This document shows, piece after piece, positions 1 to 9,520 of a stretch of 64,000 nt of DNA. The notes beneath the pieces are model-generated. The model was not told the DNA's origin and searched no databases. It saw only the letters and a program-made list of their open reading frames with translations. The position numbers were made by a program, and so were the translations under genes. The stretch lies in NCBI GenBank assembly GCA_949775045.1, contig OX459096.1, positions 41,394,959 to 41,458,958 on the forward strand, read 5' to 3'. Position 1 is the stretch's first letter. The number at the start of each line of letters is the position of its first letter. Origin of the DNA: Metridium senile (lineage: Eukaryota; Cnidaria; Anthozoa; Actiniaria; Metridiidae).

Positions 1-1059
1 GTTGATAAACGATAAAAGGTCCGCAATTCGTGGCCAAAATATTTCGGGGATATTCACAGCATTTACCATTTGCATTTAGGCATAATCTGCTTTTAACTTT
101 CTCTTCGCCAATAGCAGGCTGTGGAGTTTTCATAAAGAATGAGGACCCACTATTGCAAGCTGAAGACTTTGGGCAATAATCGAGCATGCGCGTCCCTGCA
201 GCTCCAACAAACCTGTACCACTGCCCAGTAACTAAATCAGTGTCACACTGAGGGCCTGTGGCCGTAAAGTTTATGTTACGATCAGGCTCTGTGAAGTTGT
301 TATAGCCATTGATTTTGCATTCATCTATGGAGAAATAATACATATTTTGTGTTTTTATAGTTTTTGTATTAGTCGGTGAACAAACATGGCACAGAGTGAG
401 AAATTTTGTCTGAATATGGTATTGCTATCGTTATCATAGTATTTTTTTTTTGTTAGCATGATAATCGCCATATTATCAAGTGTTCTCATAACCATTTTTC
501 ATAATCATCAATAAATATCATTCCTATATTCCCATTATCATGAACATTAGTATCATTACCAGTATCATCATCATCGTTATCATCAGGAATAGCATTACCA
601 ATGTCATACTTATGAGTCATTATGATCATCATTGTTATCATTATTATCAGCAATACCATTACCAATGTCATCATTACGATCAACGTCATCATCATTTGCT
701 TCATCATCATCATCATCATCATCATCATCGTTATTCTTACCAGGAGATGGTTTTGAGAAGTGAATACTGTTGTGTTTCTGTTGATAATAGATTGGCAAAG
801 CCATGTGTTTATTGTATCTGCTCAATTCACATTTCCCAGTCGTCAAATCAAAGTTCAAGCTCATACAAATTGCCTCTTCTATGCACTTGAGCCAACAAAA
901 TGAGTATGTCTCACTTTCAAGAGTTTTAAACACCAAAACTCTCAGATAGTAGCCATAATCTTGGCCATCGTTGGAAGAAGTGAAATGAAACGGCTGCGGT
1001 AAGGTAACGTGTGCCAGAAGAAGACAAGATATCAGAATAACGGGTACTGGCCATTTATT
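1..1059 (-). CDS. Partial secreted protein with PAN/apple and D8C domains
   Basis: Two exons are visible: 741-1059 and 1-324, the latter running off the left edge. The first follows an acceptor and encodes a hydrophobic signal-like stretch (WPVPVILISCLLLAHV), then a PAN/apple-like segment with four cysteines (FCWLKC, AICMS, GKCEL). Its donor (CTG|GTAAG) leaves phase 1, which matches the acceptor at 324. The second exon reads as a D8C domain like that of uromodulin, GP2 and OIT3: QWYRFVGAAGTRM, then spaced cysteines and GKCCEYP with a final NCG. The initiator methionine is not in the first visible exon, so a short upstream exon is probably missing. The role is inferred as extracellular or secreted; the ligand is unknown. 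The intron (325-740) holds ATC/GAT simple repeats. Confidence 0.7.
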
Positions 1060-1198
1060 CTGTAATGTGAATAATAATCATTAGTTATAATATTCATAGA
1101 AGCGCACGACCAACGACGAGAATCAGGCCAACAATTCTGTTATATGAATTGTAATTAAAACGATAAAGATTATTCATCGTGGATATATGAGATATTGT

Positions 1199-1340
1199 AA
1201 TTCAACAACAAATTTTCCTTCGCTCTCATTGGTCGAGGGGCGATCACGTGACGTGATAGTGCCCGCCGCGGAGGGATACTATCAGCGCATAGTGCCCGCT
1301 CAGTGTTTTTTGTCCGCTTAGGAAAATTTTGTTGTTGAAT
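1199..1340. repeat. Short foldback (MITE-like) element
   Basis: An inverted repeat of about 20 bp (ATTCAACAACAAATTTTCC on the left, its near complement GGAAAATTTTGTTGTTGAAT on the right) brackets about 140 bp of GC-richer DNA. There is no coding capacity. I read it as a miniature inverted-repeat transposable element. Confidence 0.55.
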
Positions 1341-1590
1341 AATAAAAACGACTATTTGTTTTTCTGAACATCCAGTTTCCGCGGGCAACTATCATACAGT
1401 ATAATGCCCTCGATTCAACTACTCTATTGTTGAAATAATATACATAAACAAATACTGGAATTTGATTGGCTTAGAGCAGTGCAGTTCAAGTATAAGACAG
1501 TGCAAATTACAAAAAAATAAATCGCTTATGATAGGCTTTATTTCTAAATCATCTCGGTCACTAATGCTTGACAGTAATTCAAAAAACACT

Positions 1591-2265
1591 TTAAGGACGT
1601 TCGCGGGCATTGTTTCTGCGTATCCTTTCCGCGCGCGCCATGGAACGCCTGGAGGATTTATTTTCATTCATAAAATCCTCCAGGCGTTCCACGAAACAAG
1701 ATGGCGAGCGATTTTTCGGAGTTTGCAGCACAATATTTGATCATATCTTGAAAACAAATATGGTGACCCCCATTTTTTATTTTAAAAATTTATGAAGAAT
1801 TACAAAAGTTGTATGTGTTCAAAGTTTGAAGAAAAAGTTATTTTTAAATTTTGAATAATACGCGTATTTGCATGGAAACTTCAACCTTCATCGGTCGAAA
1901 GCGTCATCGAATGCTGCACGATGGCGGCGAATTCGAGCCAAAAACAAAGGACTGGTTGTATTTATTCACAAATATTTATACATAACATTTATATTATCTG
2001 TAGGTAATTAGACGTTTGTCTCAAGAAATGTTTGGCAATCCATTCGGATTTTCTATCAAAAAATGACTTTTTTGCTCGAATTGTTCGTATTGCGCGGTAA
2101 GCGATTTTTGACAAGAAAAAGGCTGCACTTTGAGATCATCTCACTCCTAAACGAGTATGGTGACCCCCATTTTGTATTTGCTCATTAACTCTGTATGGTG
2201 ATTGTACTTCAACAAGTTTGAAGAGAAATCTATGGTTAATTCATTTACCCGCGAACGTCCTTAAC
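1591..2265. mobile_element. TTAA-flanked non-autonomous inverted-repeat element
   Basis: The ends are complementary: GGACGTTCGCGGG on the left and CCCGCGAACGTCC on the right, each directly flanked by TTAA (1591-1594 and 2262-2265). The 667-bp interior has no credible ORF. It contains a second hairpin near its left end (about 1641-1692). TTAA flanks fit a piggyBac-type target site, but a TA-type insertion with an adjacent TA cannot be excluded. A second element with the same flank pattern lies at 20450-22267. Confidence 0.65.
1641..1692. repeat. Near-perfect hairpin, GGAACGCCTGGAGGAT arms
   Basis: GGAACGCCTGGAGGATTTA is followed after a short AT-rich loop by TAAAATCCTCCAGGCGTTCC. The arms are about 20 bp. 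It sits inside the TTAA-flanked element and has no gene association. Confidence 0.75.
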
Positions 2266-2299
2266 TGACAATTCTTTCGAAAAGCGTCCAAAATGTGTA

Positions 2300-2712
2300 A
2301 GAAAAATACAGAGCTCGAGTGCGCTTGCTTACGACATCTACACTTCATTTATGGCGCGCACTAGCCGAAAACTTCCAAACAATTAATTAAAAAGAGCTTG
2401 AATGTTTTCAAGTATGTTATTAATAAGTAATAATATGGTTTCTCGTTCAATTTGAGATAATTCGCACTCAGTCGTGTGTTTTTCAAAGAGTAAAAAAATA
2501 CAGAGCTCGAGTGCGCTTGCTTACGACATCTACACTTCATTTATGGCGCGCACTAGCCGAAAACTTCCAAACAATTAATTAAAAAGAGCTTGAATGTTTT
2601 CAAGTATGTTCAACATACTTGAAAACATTCTAATAAGTAATAATATGGTTTCTCGTTCAATTTGAGATAATTCGCACTCAGTCGTGTGTTTTTCAAAGAG
2701 CTAAAATTGCAC
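2300..2712. repeat. Tandem duplication of about 192-210 bp
   Basis: The block starting ACAGAGCTCGAGTGCGC at about 2308 recurs at about 2500 (offset 192). The second copy carries a 20-bp insertion that creates a perfect 19-bp-arm palindrome at 2592-2630. The end of copy 2 also forms an imperfect inverted repeat with 2737-2795 (GTGTGTTTTTCAAAG against CTTTGAAAAACACAC). This suggests a foldback element that partly duplicated itself. It lies just outside the virus-like element. Confidence 0.7.
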
Positions 2713-2821
2713 TTGACCTACGTATACGGTCTCGTGCAATTTGTACACTTTGAAAAACACACTTGTGCGAATTCAAAATTGAACTCAAACCATATGATTC
2801 AGTACCTATACTAAGAAGAAT

Positions 2822-2827
2822 GCTACT
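2822..2827. other. Target-site duplication, left copy (GCTACT)
   Basis: GCTACT directly precedes the AG of the left terminal repeat and recurs directly after the right one at 10259-10264. Six base pairs is the usual Polinton/Maverick duplication length. Confidence 0.85.
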
Positions 2828-3095
2828 AGTAGTTTTGTTTGCATGATTCGAGCTTGTTTTTCGAGTGACTTGGAGCGACTTGGAGTGACCGAATAAATTA
2901 ATTTGAGTGTCTGACTTAATTTATTCAAGTGACTTAATTTATTCAATGGTTTGACGTCACACATTGAGTGAATTGGTGAATTAATTTATTCAATCGTCAT
3001 GGTAACCCAATGATGCAAGCGGGCAAGTCTGAACAGGTCTTTTATTCCACAGAATAGATATATAGCGCGGGAGTTTTGAAATTATTATTAGCCTT
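2828..3095 (+). repeat. Left terminal inverted repeat (268 bp)
   Basis: It matches the reverse complement of 9991-10258 at the same length, with a short divergent patch near 2875-2900 and a few mismatches elsewhere. The repeat contains several AATAAATTAA-type motifs, a TGACGTCA-like CRE site and, near its inner end, TATATAGCGCGG, which can serve as a promoter for the gene reading inward. Confidence 0.9.
3059..3064 (+). promoter_or_regulatory. TATA box inside left terminal repeat
   Basis: TATATAGCGCGG lies about 100 bp upstream of the Rep-like ATG at 3163. The same sequence in the other repeat precedes the PC4-like gene, so both terminal genes probably use the same promoter. Confidence 0.5.
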
Positions 3096-3162
3096 CAACC
3101 TTTCCTTCAATCTTCCCAACAGTAGTCTAATATACTGCTGTTGCAGACTTCAAAGAGAGAAC

Positions 3163-4013
3163 ATGTCACGGCGCTCTGCATTTTTCTGCTTTACAGTCTC
3201 CGCCTTTGAGGGAATAGAAGAGTATTGTCGTGAAGAGCTCATTCAACGTAAGTAGTTTGGGGAATAGAACGTTGACATCGAAGGTGTGCCTCATTTTGTG
3301 ATTTTTTTCCCCCACAGAATACTTGTTGGTCAGCCATCTCAAGGACCCCAACCATACTTTTTTTGGCGACCACTATCACGTTATTGTGTACAACATGCGA
3401 ACGAACCCACTCCTGGACTCTCTCGGTCGTCCTGTACAAGAAGGTTACAAGAGTCGATTTTTCTGCCATCTCGGGGCCCGAAGAATCAAAAGCTTCACTA
3501 TGACGGAAAACATAATTTACGTGATCCGACATCTTGTGCAACCGCCTCGGGAGGTCATCCATGCCGACAGGGAGTTTCAGAGTTTGATCGACTTTGTAAG
3601 GGCGAACCCAAAATCGGGTCAGGGGCAGACTCGCCGTTGGGATCGAACCGACCGTGACATCGAAACGTTGGGGTGCGTGGTCTCTGTGGTATTTTTAGAT
3701 GAAAAGGACCGTGTCCTGGTGTCGTCACGACTCGTATGAAAAGTTTTTCATAGACATTTTGAAAGGCCATTACAAGGAATTGTACAACGAGTTTTATGAC
3801 TTTTACTTCGGTCAATATCGGTTGGATCCCGGCACAATACCGCTACATGAAAAACAAGCACGTGAACTGTACAAGCTTTTGTTGTATCTGGAGTCTCCTG
3901 TTGTAACCACCGGAAACCATGAAGAACCGAGTTCGGCTCAAATAACCCTCACCTATAAGAACAATAATAACAGCTTTTGGGTGGATTGGGAGTCTGACGA
4001 ATTTGACAGTTGA
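3163..4013 (+). CDS. Predicted spliced HUH-type Rep-like nuclease
   Basis: Predicted exons are 3163-3247, 3318-3595 and 3699-4013, about 225 aa. Introns of 70 and 103 nt have GTAAGT/CCCACAG and GTAAGG/TTTTTAG ends, and both keep the frame. HYHVIV around residues 47-52 matches the HUH metal-binding motif in the HxHVLV form of parvovirus-type Rep/NS1 nucleases. About 45 residues later comes YVIRHLVQPPRE (Tyr about 96), a plausible nicking tyrosine followed by a PPRE segment. No SF3 helicase follows; the third exon is aromatic-rich and ends acidic. Family knowledge suggests nicking and joining of single-stranded DNA at the terminal repeats; this role is inferred. The gene lies just inside the left repeat and reads inward. 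Alternatively it could be an unrelated protein with a chance HxH. Confidence 0.55.
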
Positions 4014-4037
4014 CGTAACACACCGACTTGAACACTC

Positions 4038-4143
4038 AGTTTGTTGAATTATTTATTACTATTCTTCATCATCACTAGAACGATTATTAGAGTGGTGACT
4101 AATACCACCACAATCATTACATGACACCAAGGTACTTTTACTA
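4038..4143 (-). pseudogene. Inverted partial copy of the zinc-ribbon gene's 3' end
   Basis: About 105 bp here is nearly identical, in reverse, to 7915-8021, including the C-terminal codons (CNDCGG, then SDDEE), the stop and the following AATAATTCAACAAACTG. Upstream on the minus strand the match fades and no open frame joins it. It looks like a leftover of an internal inversion or gene-conversion event. Downstream, 4144-4740 holds nothing I can call a gene. Confidence 0.7.
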
Positions 4144-4740
4144 AACTTCCCGAGGCTGAGGGACATTTAATCACTAATATCCCGAAGAAGTCATGGTATT
4201 TGTTTGTAATACCATGATCACCGAGGAAATAAACGAGCATGGGATTTAGGTTGGGAGAGATTCTTGAAGGAGCGACATTAAATATAATATACATTCGAAT
4301 TTAATATACATTTTCATAAATAAATCAAGAAAGATAATATTGTGGTGTATGATGTAAGGTCTATTATAAAATAAACACCTTGTTACTTTAAACTTGATAA
4401 TTTGATTTTTTGGATTCTCAATGTCAGTTTTATACACATGCGCAATGACAAAAATGCCTCCCACACGCGTAGGAGTGTGCAGCGATATCAAGTATGGCCC
4501 CATAACAAATCAACTGAAATTCCGAAACAGCGTGTTTCGACGATTGTCCCGGTGATTGTAAAATATGAGGGACTATATACCTCATGAATAGTAATTGAAG
4601 ATTAGTTCTAATTTTCCCTCATACCTATTCATGAAGAGGGATGTTAGCGATATAACGTCTCTCTTAAAACAATGGAAACCGAGGTGAATTGCCTGTTACT
4701 GGTGGTTAAGTATTCAACTGAAAGAATCACCACTGTACGT

Positions 4741-6132
4741 TCAGTCTAATAAAGGATTAAAGCGATTCCTTATTCTCATAGATCGCCGTGCACGATAAGC
4801 TTTCAAATAGGGTCCTTGAACTTTATGGGCATCTTCATCCAACATATTCTTGATCTGGTCAAATCGAGGTCGCTTTCGTTTTCTTTCACCAGGTGATGAA
4901 CTCGGGGGTGGTGTTAATAGTCCTTCAGGAACCAGAGTTTGCACTGGGGTAAAGGGTTGATAATTTAAAATTGAAGGAGTAGGTAGTTGTGTAGAAACCT
5001 CTGATTGGTTGATACCATTTTCGTGAAAAGGGGGCGGCATTGATTCAGTTGGTGCATTCATAGGAACAGGTGGCATTGAATTGGAAGAAGGTTGAGGAAG
5101 TGGCGAAGGAGTTGAATTCAACTTTTTCTTGTATTGAAGAAAATCATTTTGGAGGTGGACATATTCACGAGCTTTTTGATCAACACTGAGGTCGGAATCA
5201 TTCAAAATATCAACCATTTGATCTTGCAAATTTTTTACTTTTGACGCAATGGGCGGAAGAACAATACTTTGTTGCTTAAGGTATTTGATCAATTCCTTCG
5301 ATACTTTATCTTCGGATGAATCTTCTGGTTGTTGCTTTTCGTCAGGTAGAACATTGGTTCTAAGTCTACAATCATCTGGAGTGGTTGTTTTCAAATCGAT
5401 GAGTAGGTATCCAAAAGGTCTGCTCACCGCCTCTTCATACTTCTGAAGAAAATATTCGGTTTTTCTGGGGTACATTTGCTTGGCCAATGTGAAAATTTGA
5501 AGTTTATCTCTGGGGTTCTTGAATATTACCAAGTAGTGACAATTTAAGCTGATATCCCTGTTTCCTTTGCTTTGATGAAAGAGATTTTGAACCAAGTAGA
5601 TAACACTAAGGTTGCGATGATGGGATCCCTGGGTAAACAAGTTGATAACCTGTTTGTCGTTACTGGCGGAACTCATTTGATCATCAATGACGATGAGATT
5701 GCGCACATTGACATTAAAATAATCATCGCTTTCGATATTAGAGGGAATTCCTTTCACAAATTCAATTCCAGGTATAGTCTGCATCATTTCCATATAGGCC
5801 GGCTGCCATCTTGTATAACACCATATTATTCTCTGGGGTGTTGGGGTAATCATACTGCTTTTATGTTCCAATACATTTTGTACCCAAGTGGTTTTTCCAC
5901 ATCCGGTCATTCCAGAAACCATACAAGTAAAGGGGTGTTTTAAATGGAATGTTTTGCACCCTTTTTCCTTTTGGTTGAAATCTGAATTAATTCCCCTTGG
6001 TATTATGTGACGATTATGTTTTTCATATTCAATCCATTGCTTGCGAATATCTCCCTCCATGTGATGTACTCCTTTTAAATGACTCCAAAGGTTTGCTTTA
6101 GGCTCCTTACAAATAGGACAGTTTCGTTTCAT
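4741..6132 (-). CDS. A32/FtsK-HerA-like packaging ATPase with N-terminal zinc finger
   Basis: The protein has 463 aa from the first ATG at 6132. An N-terminal C2H2 finger (CPIC followed by HLKGVHH) precedes a P-loop NTPase with Walker A GMTGCGKT (residues about 74-81), Walker B LIVIDD (about 146-151) and a VIYLVQN strand with the sensor-like polar residue. The sequence FTQGSHHRNLSVIYLVQNLF is typical of the ATPases of Polinton-like and related virus-like elements, where they pump DNA into capsids. The C-terminal third is proline-rich and low complexity, ending in a basic KRKRPR patch and an RRSMRIRNR tail. It is divergently transcribed from the 105-aa gene across a minisatellite promoter region. 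It is the best-conserved gene of the element and implies that the element is, or was, encapsidated. Confidence 0.9.
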   Translation of the reverse strand: MKRNCPICKEPKANLWSHLKGVHHMEGDIRKQWIEYEKHNRHIIPRGINSDFNQKEKGCKTFHLKHPFTCMVSGMTGCGKTTWVQNVLEHKSSMITPTPQRIIWCYTRWQPAYMEMMQTIPGIEFVKGIPSNIESDDYFNVNVRNLIVIDDQMSSASNDKQVINLFTQGSHHRNLSVIYLVQNLFHQSKGNRDISLNCHYLVIFKNPRDKLQIFTLAKQMYPRKTEYFLQKYEEAVSRPFGYLLIDLKTTTPDDCRLRTNVLPDEKQQPEDSSEDKVSKELIKYLKQQSIVLPPIASKVKNLQDQMVDILNDSDLSVDQKAREYVHLQNDFLQYKKKLNSTPSPLPQPSSNSMPPVPMNAPTESMPPPFHENGINQSEVSTQLPTPSILNYQPFTPVQTLVPEGLLTPPPSSSPGERKRKRPRFDQIKNMLDEDAHKVQGPYLKAYRARRSMRIRNRFNPLLD

Positions 6133-6173
6133 GGTCTCTGACCAAATGACCAAATGGCCCTTCTGAGATCAAT

Positions 6174-6181
6174 TATATATC
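6174..6181 (-). promoter_or_regulatory. Putative TATA box for the ATPase gene
   Basis: Minus-strand ATATATAAT lies about 45 bp upstream of the ATG at 6132 and just inside the minisatellite edge. Confidence 0.35.
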
Positions 6182-6217
6182 ATTTTAATTGAAGGCCTGG
6201 CCACTAAGTAAAACCAA

Positions 6218-6612
6218 TACCTGTAGCCTACAGTTGTAGCCTACAACTGTAGCCTACAACTGTAGCCTACAACTGTAGCCTACAACTGTAGCCTACAACT
6301 GTGGCCTACAACTGTAGCCTACAACTGTAACCTACTGTAACCAACACCTGTAGCCTACACCTATAGCCTACACCTGTAGCCTACACCTGTAGCCTATTGT
6401 AGCCTACTGTAGCCTACACCTGTAACCTTCACCTGTAGCCTATTGTAGCCTATTTTAGTGTACTGTAGCCTACACCTGTAGCCTACAACTGTAGCCTACA
6501 ACTGTAGCCTACACCTGTAGCCTACAACTGTAGCCTACACCTGTAGCCTACAACTGTAGCCTACAACTGTAGCCTACACCTGTAGCCTACACCTGTAGCC
6601 TACAACTCTAGC
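6218..6612. repeat. Minisatellite, 13-bp TGTAGCCTACAAC units
   Basis: About 30 variants of TGTAGCCTACAAC/CACC occupy the gap between the divergent ATPase and 105-aa genes. The unit is nearly self-complementary (TGTAGCCTACA), so it could form cruciforms. There is no ORF. It fills the space where a bidirectional control region would be. Confidence 0.9.
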
Positions 6613-6727
6613 GTATTGCAGCCTATAACTTGAGACTGAGACCGAGTATAACATAGATATATTATAACCTACATTTGAGGTATAGTTAATGTAGCCTGGT
6701 AAATATAGCTCTTTGTTAATCAAATGG

Positions 6728-6736
6728 TATAAATAT
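6728..6736 (+). promoter_or_regulatory. Putative TATA box for the 105-aa gene
   Basis: GTATAAATATAGC lies about 40 bp upstream of the ATG at 6771. Confidence 0.4.
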
Positions 6737-6770
6737 AGCTCTCAACTCAAACTCAGGTCATTTGATCATC

Positions 6771-7088
6771 ATGTCTCAAGTAGTAAAGAGGAATTGTGGC
6801 TATCTTCAACTGTTAGTTTCCTGTCCACACCATCAACGACAATTCTTACTTGACACTGCAACTCCTGAGCAGGTCCATGCCATAGTCCAAGCAGCGCACA
6901 ATGTTTGCCAAGGATATGCTCCGCTGAATAATCATGACCTTAAAATGTTGACCCCCTACAAAGATTCTATCAAAAGTCTTCAAGATCCGAATATTTCTTA
7001 CAAGAAAAAGAAACAAATTCTTGTGCAAGAGGGAGGCTCATTTATTCCCGATTTGCTTATCCCTTTTCTGACTGGACTTTTGATATAA
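6771..7088 (+). CDS. Small basic protein with GG motif and hydrophobic tail (element gene)
   Basis: 105 aa from ATG 6771. The body is helical and basic (ISYKKKKQ), and the end is EGGSFIPDLLIPFLTGLLI: a Gly-Gly followed by a hydrophobic, probably membrane-active or amphipathic tail. Small proteins with this layout sit next to the packaging ATPase in other virus-like elements. They recall adenovirus minor virion proteins processed after GG motifs, but no protease was found here. It reads away from the ATPase, and the next gene starts 66 bp downstream, suggesting co-expression. A virion role is inferred only. Confidence 0.6.
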   Translation: MSQVVKRNCGYLQLLVSCPHHQRQFLLDTATPEQVHAIVQAAHNVCQGYAPLNNHDLKMLTPYKDSIKSLQDPNISYKKKKQILVQEGGSFIPDLLIPFLTGLLI

Positions 7089-7153
7089 ATTCAGAAGCTC
7101 CTTCTTCTAGAAAGTCATTTGCTTTAGTTATTGATAGGAGTAACTTGTTCAAA

Positions 7154-7999
7154 ATGAAGAGAAAGCGAGAAAATGACGAAGAAAATTCAGATCGCGAGGA
7201 AGAAGAGCCTGATGAACTGAGTGACAATGAAGATGATGATGATGATGATGATGATGAGCCTATTATAAAATTGGTTTTACAAGATCTCCCAGGATCAGTT
7301 TCTCAACAACATGCATCAGAACTTTTGCACAGTATGGCCACTTCTAGAAACATTTTGTTTTGGACTCCGGGCGATGAGCTTCTGCGAAATCAGCGTCGCA
7401 TTTCTAGAACCAATATTGTGGATCTTATAGAATATGTGCTTCTTCCCCATAACAAAGAAATTTCAGAGCCTCGCGGTCTCAAGTCATTTGAGGATGGGCT
7501 GGCAGAACTCGGAATAAACAAAAAGTGGATCAAAAATAAAAAGGTTTTGAATGAAGTGCTGAAAAAAGAACAGGACAGAATTGAAAATGAACAGGATAAC
7601 GAAAGAATGACTTCCGATGACGAAGAGAGAGCGGAAGAAGAAGAGGAAGAAGGAGAAGAAGATTCCGATGATGAAGATAATGAAAATCAAGACGGAGAAA
7701 ATACAAACTTTGGAGAAGAAGAAGAAGATGAAAAAAATGACGAAAAAGAGAAAAAACATGCTTGTGCTCATTGTGGAGATTCCAATATTGATATTAAAAG
7801 TATCGTTGGTTGCCCTAGATGTCAGTGGCACGATGCTTCTTTGAGATCTCCTCGTTTAAATCAAGTAGTCAGTTGTCCTATTTGTAAGCATCATTTTCCA
7901 CTTAATCATGATACTGTAAAAAGTATCTTGGTGTCATGTAATGATTGTGGTGGTATTAGTCACTACTCTAATAATCGTTCTAGTGATGATGAAGAATAG
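7154..7999 (+). CDS. Acidic protein with central conserved domain and C-terminal zinc ribbons (element gene)
   Basis: 281 aa from ATG 7154; the frame opens slightly upstream without an ATG. Layout: basic start KRKREN, an Asp/Glu-rich stretch including a poly-Asp run encoded by GAT repeats (residues about 10-35), a globular domain at about 36-140 (ASELLHSMATS, FWTPGDELL, NIVDLIEYVLLPHN), a second long acidic segment (about 140-200), then four CxxC pairs (about 204/207, 220/223, 241/244 and 262/265) forming two predicted zinc ribbons. It follows the 105-aa gene on the same strand. Its 3' end is duplicated in inverted orientation at 4038-4143. I do not recognise the family; regulatory or DNA-binding is a guess. 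Confidence 0.75.
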   Translation: MKRKRENDEENSDREEEEPDELSDNEDDDDDDDDEPIIKLVLQDLPGSVSQQHASELLHSMATSRNILFWTPGDELLRNQRRISRTNIVDLIEYVLLPHNKEISEPRGLKSFEDGLAELGINKKWIKNKKVLNEVLKKEQDRIENEQDNERMTSDDEERAEEEEEEGEEDSDDEDNENQDGENTNFGEEEEDEKNDEKEKKHACAHCGDSNIDIKSIVGCPRCQWHDASLRSPRLNQVVSCPICKHHFPLNHDTVKSILVSCNDCGGISHYSNNRSSDDEE

Positions 8000-8530
8000 T
8001 AATAAATAATTCAACAAACTGTGAAAAAGTATTCTTTTTTATTAAAAAAAAAACATTACTGAAAGTATCATCAAAATATCTCGTCATTACCTTACTTCGG
8101 AGAGATTTCAGAGGGTAGCGAAGCGCATAAAATTTTACTATTAATTCTATATCCCTTATATTTGTTAAATCCAAATTGTAAACAGAATTTTTGTTGTTGT
8201 TGTTGATCTTATGATTAATAAGTGTAATAAATATTTAAAAAAAAAAATAATTGATAGCAACTCATGATCTGCATCAATTACTAATGAAAGGGGACCCTTG
8301 GTTTCCCTGTGTGGTTTCGTGGGGACTGGTGCCAAGTTTGAATATCAATTAGCTTAAGATAAACAAAGACGGACAAGAGGACAAAAAGAAGGATTAACAA
8401 ACAATAGCAAACACATGTTATAAGAAAACTCATTATTCATGATTACACGATTTTCACTTTGTTTGTTTCTTTGTTTTTAAAACTTCATATCAATAACAGT
8501 GTGGATTCAAACGACTTCAAATCCTTGAAG

Positions 8531-8755
8531 ATGGAAAAAGTATTCTCAAAATGTCCTCACTTTGTGTGGATGGTTCCCGAAATACACGCTCGCTGTGGTA
8601 AAAAGGATTCTCAATGTGCCCATACGATCGAAGTGCCTCGATGTTCTATTTGTTCAGATTATTATGCATTGTGCCCTTATTGCAAGAACAATTTTTGGAC
8701 TTGTTCGTGTATATGGAATAAAAAACTAAAGCCGGAGGAATGTAAGAACTTATAA
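8531..8755 (+). CDS. Small cysteine-rich protein (element gene)
   Basis: 74 aa from ATG 8531, the most natural start because the upstream frame is AT-rich and non-protein-like. It contains about nine cysteines, including CSIC, CPYC and CSC, with interspersed histidines, suggesting a small zinc-binding fold such as a treble clef or RING remnant. It lies downstream of the zinc-ribbon gene on the same strand after a 530-bp gap in which I see only AT-rich sequence. Function unknown. Confidence 0.55.
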   Translation: MEKVFSKCPHFVWMVPEIHARCGKKDSQCAHTIEVPRCSICSDYYALCPYCKNNFWTCSCIWNKKLKPEECKNL

Positions 8756-9035
8756 CAGATTTAAGTTTTTTATTTAATCGGAAAAGTGATTTTGTTGAAT
8801 GGCAAGGTTGAAACCGTTTGCCCGGGCCTTGACACTAACGAGTATAAGAATTATAAGTTTTGTAGTGAATTACACATGATCAAAGAGAAATGTATTTCCT
8901 CTTAAAATATGATAACAAGATACCCGGTCCCATGCATAAGAGCATAACCCTCTGTTTATAAGGGATGCTAGTGTCCAAAGCACAGTCATCCCTAAATAAC
9001 TGCACTATGACGAAGATGAATCAAGTTCTGATAGC

Positions 9036-9263
9036 ATGGCGAGTAGTGCTCAAGAAAGTATAGAGGATAGCAGTGAGAATAGTGTTGACTCAAGTCAGTT
9101 TGATATTACTGAAGATAAGAAAGAGGATGTTTGGGTGAGAATGTTATACAAGGCAATGGAAAAGCATCAGCAAGATTTGGAAGTGATGATGCAGAAATAT
9201 AAACAAAACGGCGATAGTGATGAAGTAGCACAAGCCAAAACCAATAATGCTTTGTTAAGCTGA
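9036..9263 (+). CDS. Small acidic Ser-rich protein with helical tail (element gene)
   Basis: 75 aa. The N-terminal half is Ser/Asp/Glu-rich (SIEDSSENSVDSSQFD). The second half is predicted helical with an EDVWVRMLYKAMEKHQQDL core. Upstream in frame, an acidic run (DEDESSSDS) extends nine residues before the ATG but hits a stop at 8997, so the ATG at 9036 is used. It lies tail-to-tail with the PC4-like gene. Function unknown; possibly the end of a longer ancestral protein. Confidence 0.5.
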   Translation: MASSAQESIEDSSENSVDSSQFDITEDKKEDVWVRMLYKAMEKHQQDLEVMMQKYKQNGDSDEVAQAKTNNALLS

Positions 9264-9520
9264 GGAAGGTTCTATACGAAAAAAGACTGAGATCTTACTT
9301 ATAAAAAGATCATGGTCACAAAACAAAACCTTATCGATGATAATGAACTAAAAACTAGATTGTAAACAGAAAATTCTGTCATTATTTTTTAACAGAGTTG
9401 GTTATTCATAGAGAAAATAAACAACATTTTTCACTTTATAAAAATATTTTATTGCGAAAACTTAAAGGTAATTACACAACATTGACTTATATATCAAAAT
9501 GGATTTACAAGTAATCAATT

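Noticed and set aside
7484..7844. Phe-rich (-) and Lys-rich (+) ORFs inside the acidic zinc-ribbon gene
   Set aside because: Alternative-frame readings of GAA/GAT-rich codons.
8020..8458. A capsid or other gene between the zinc-ribbon and Cys-rich genes
   Set aside because: AT-rich with stops in all frames; no protein-like stretch found.
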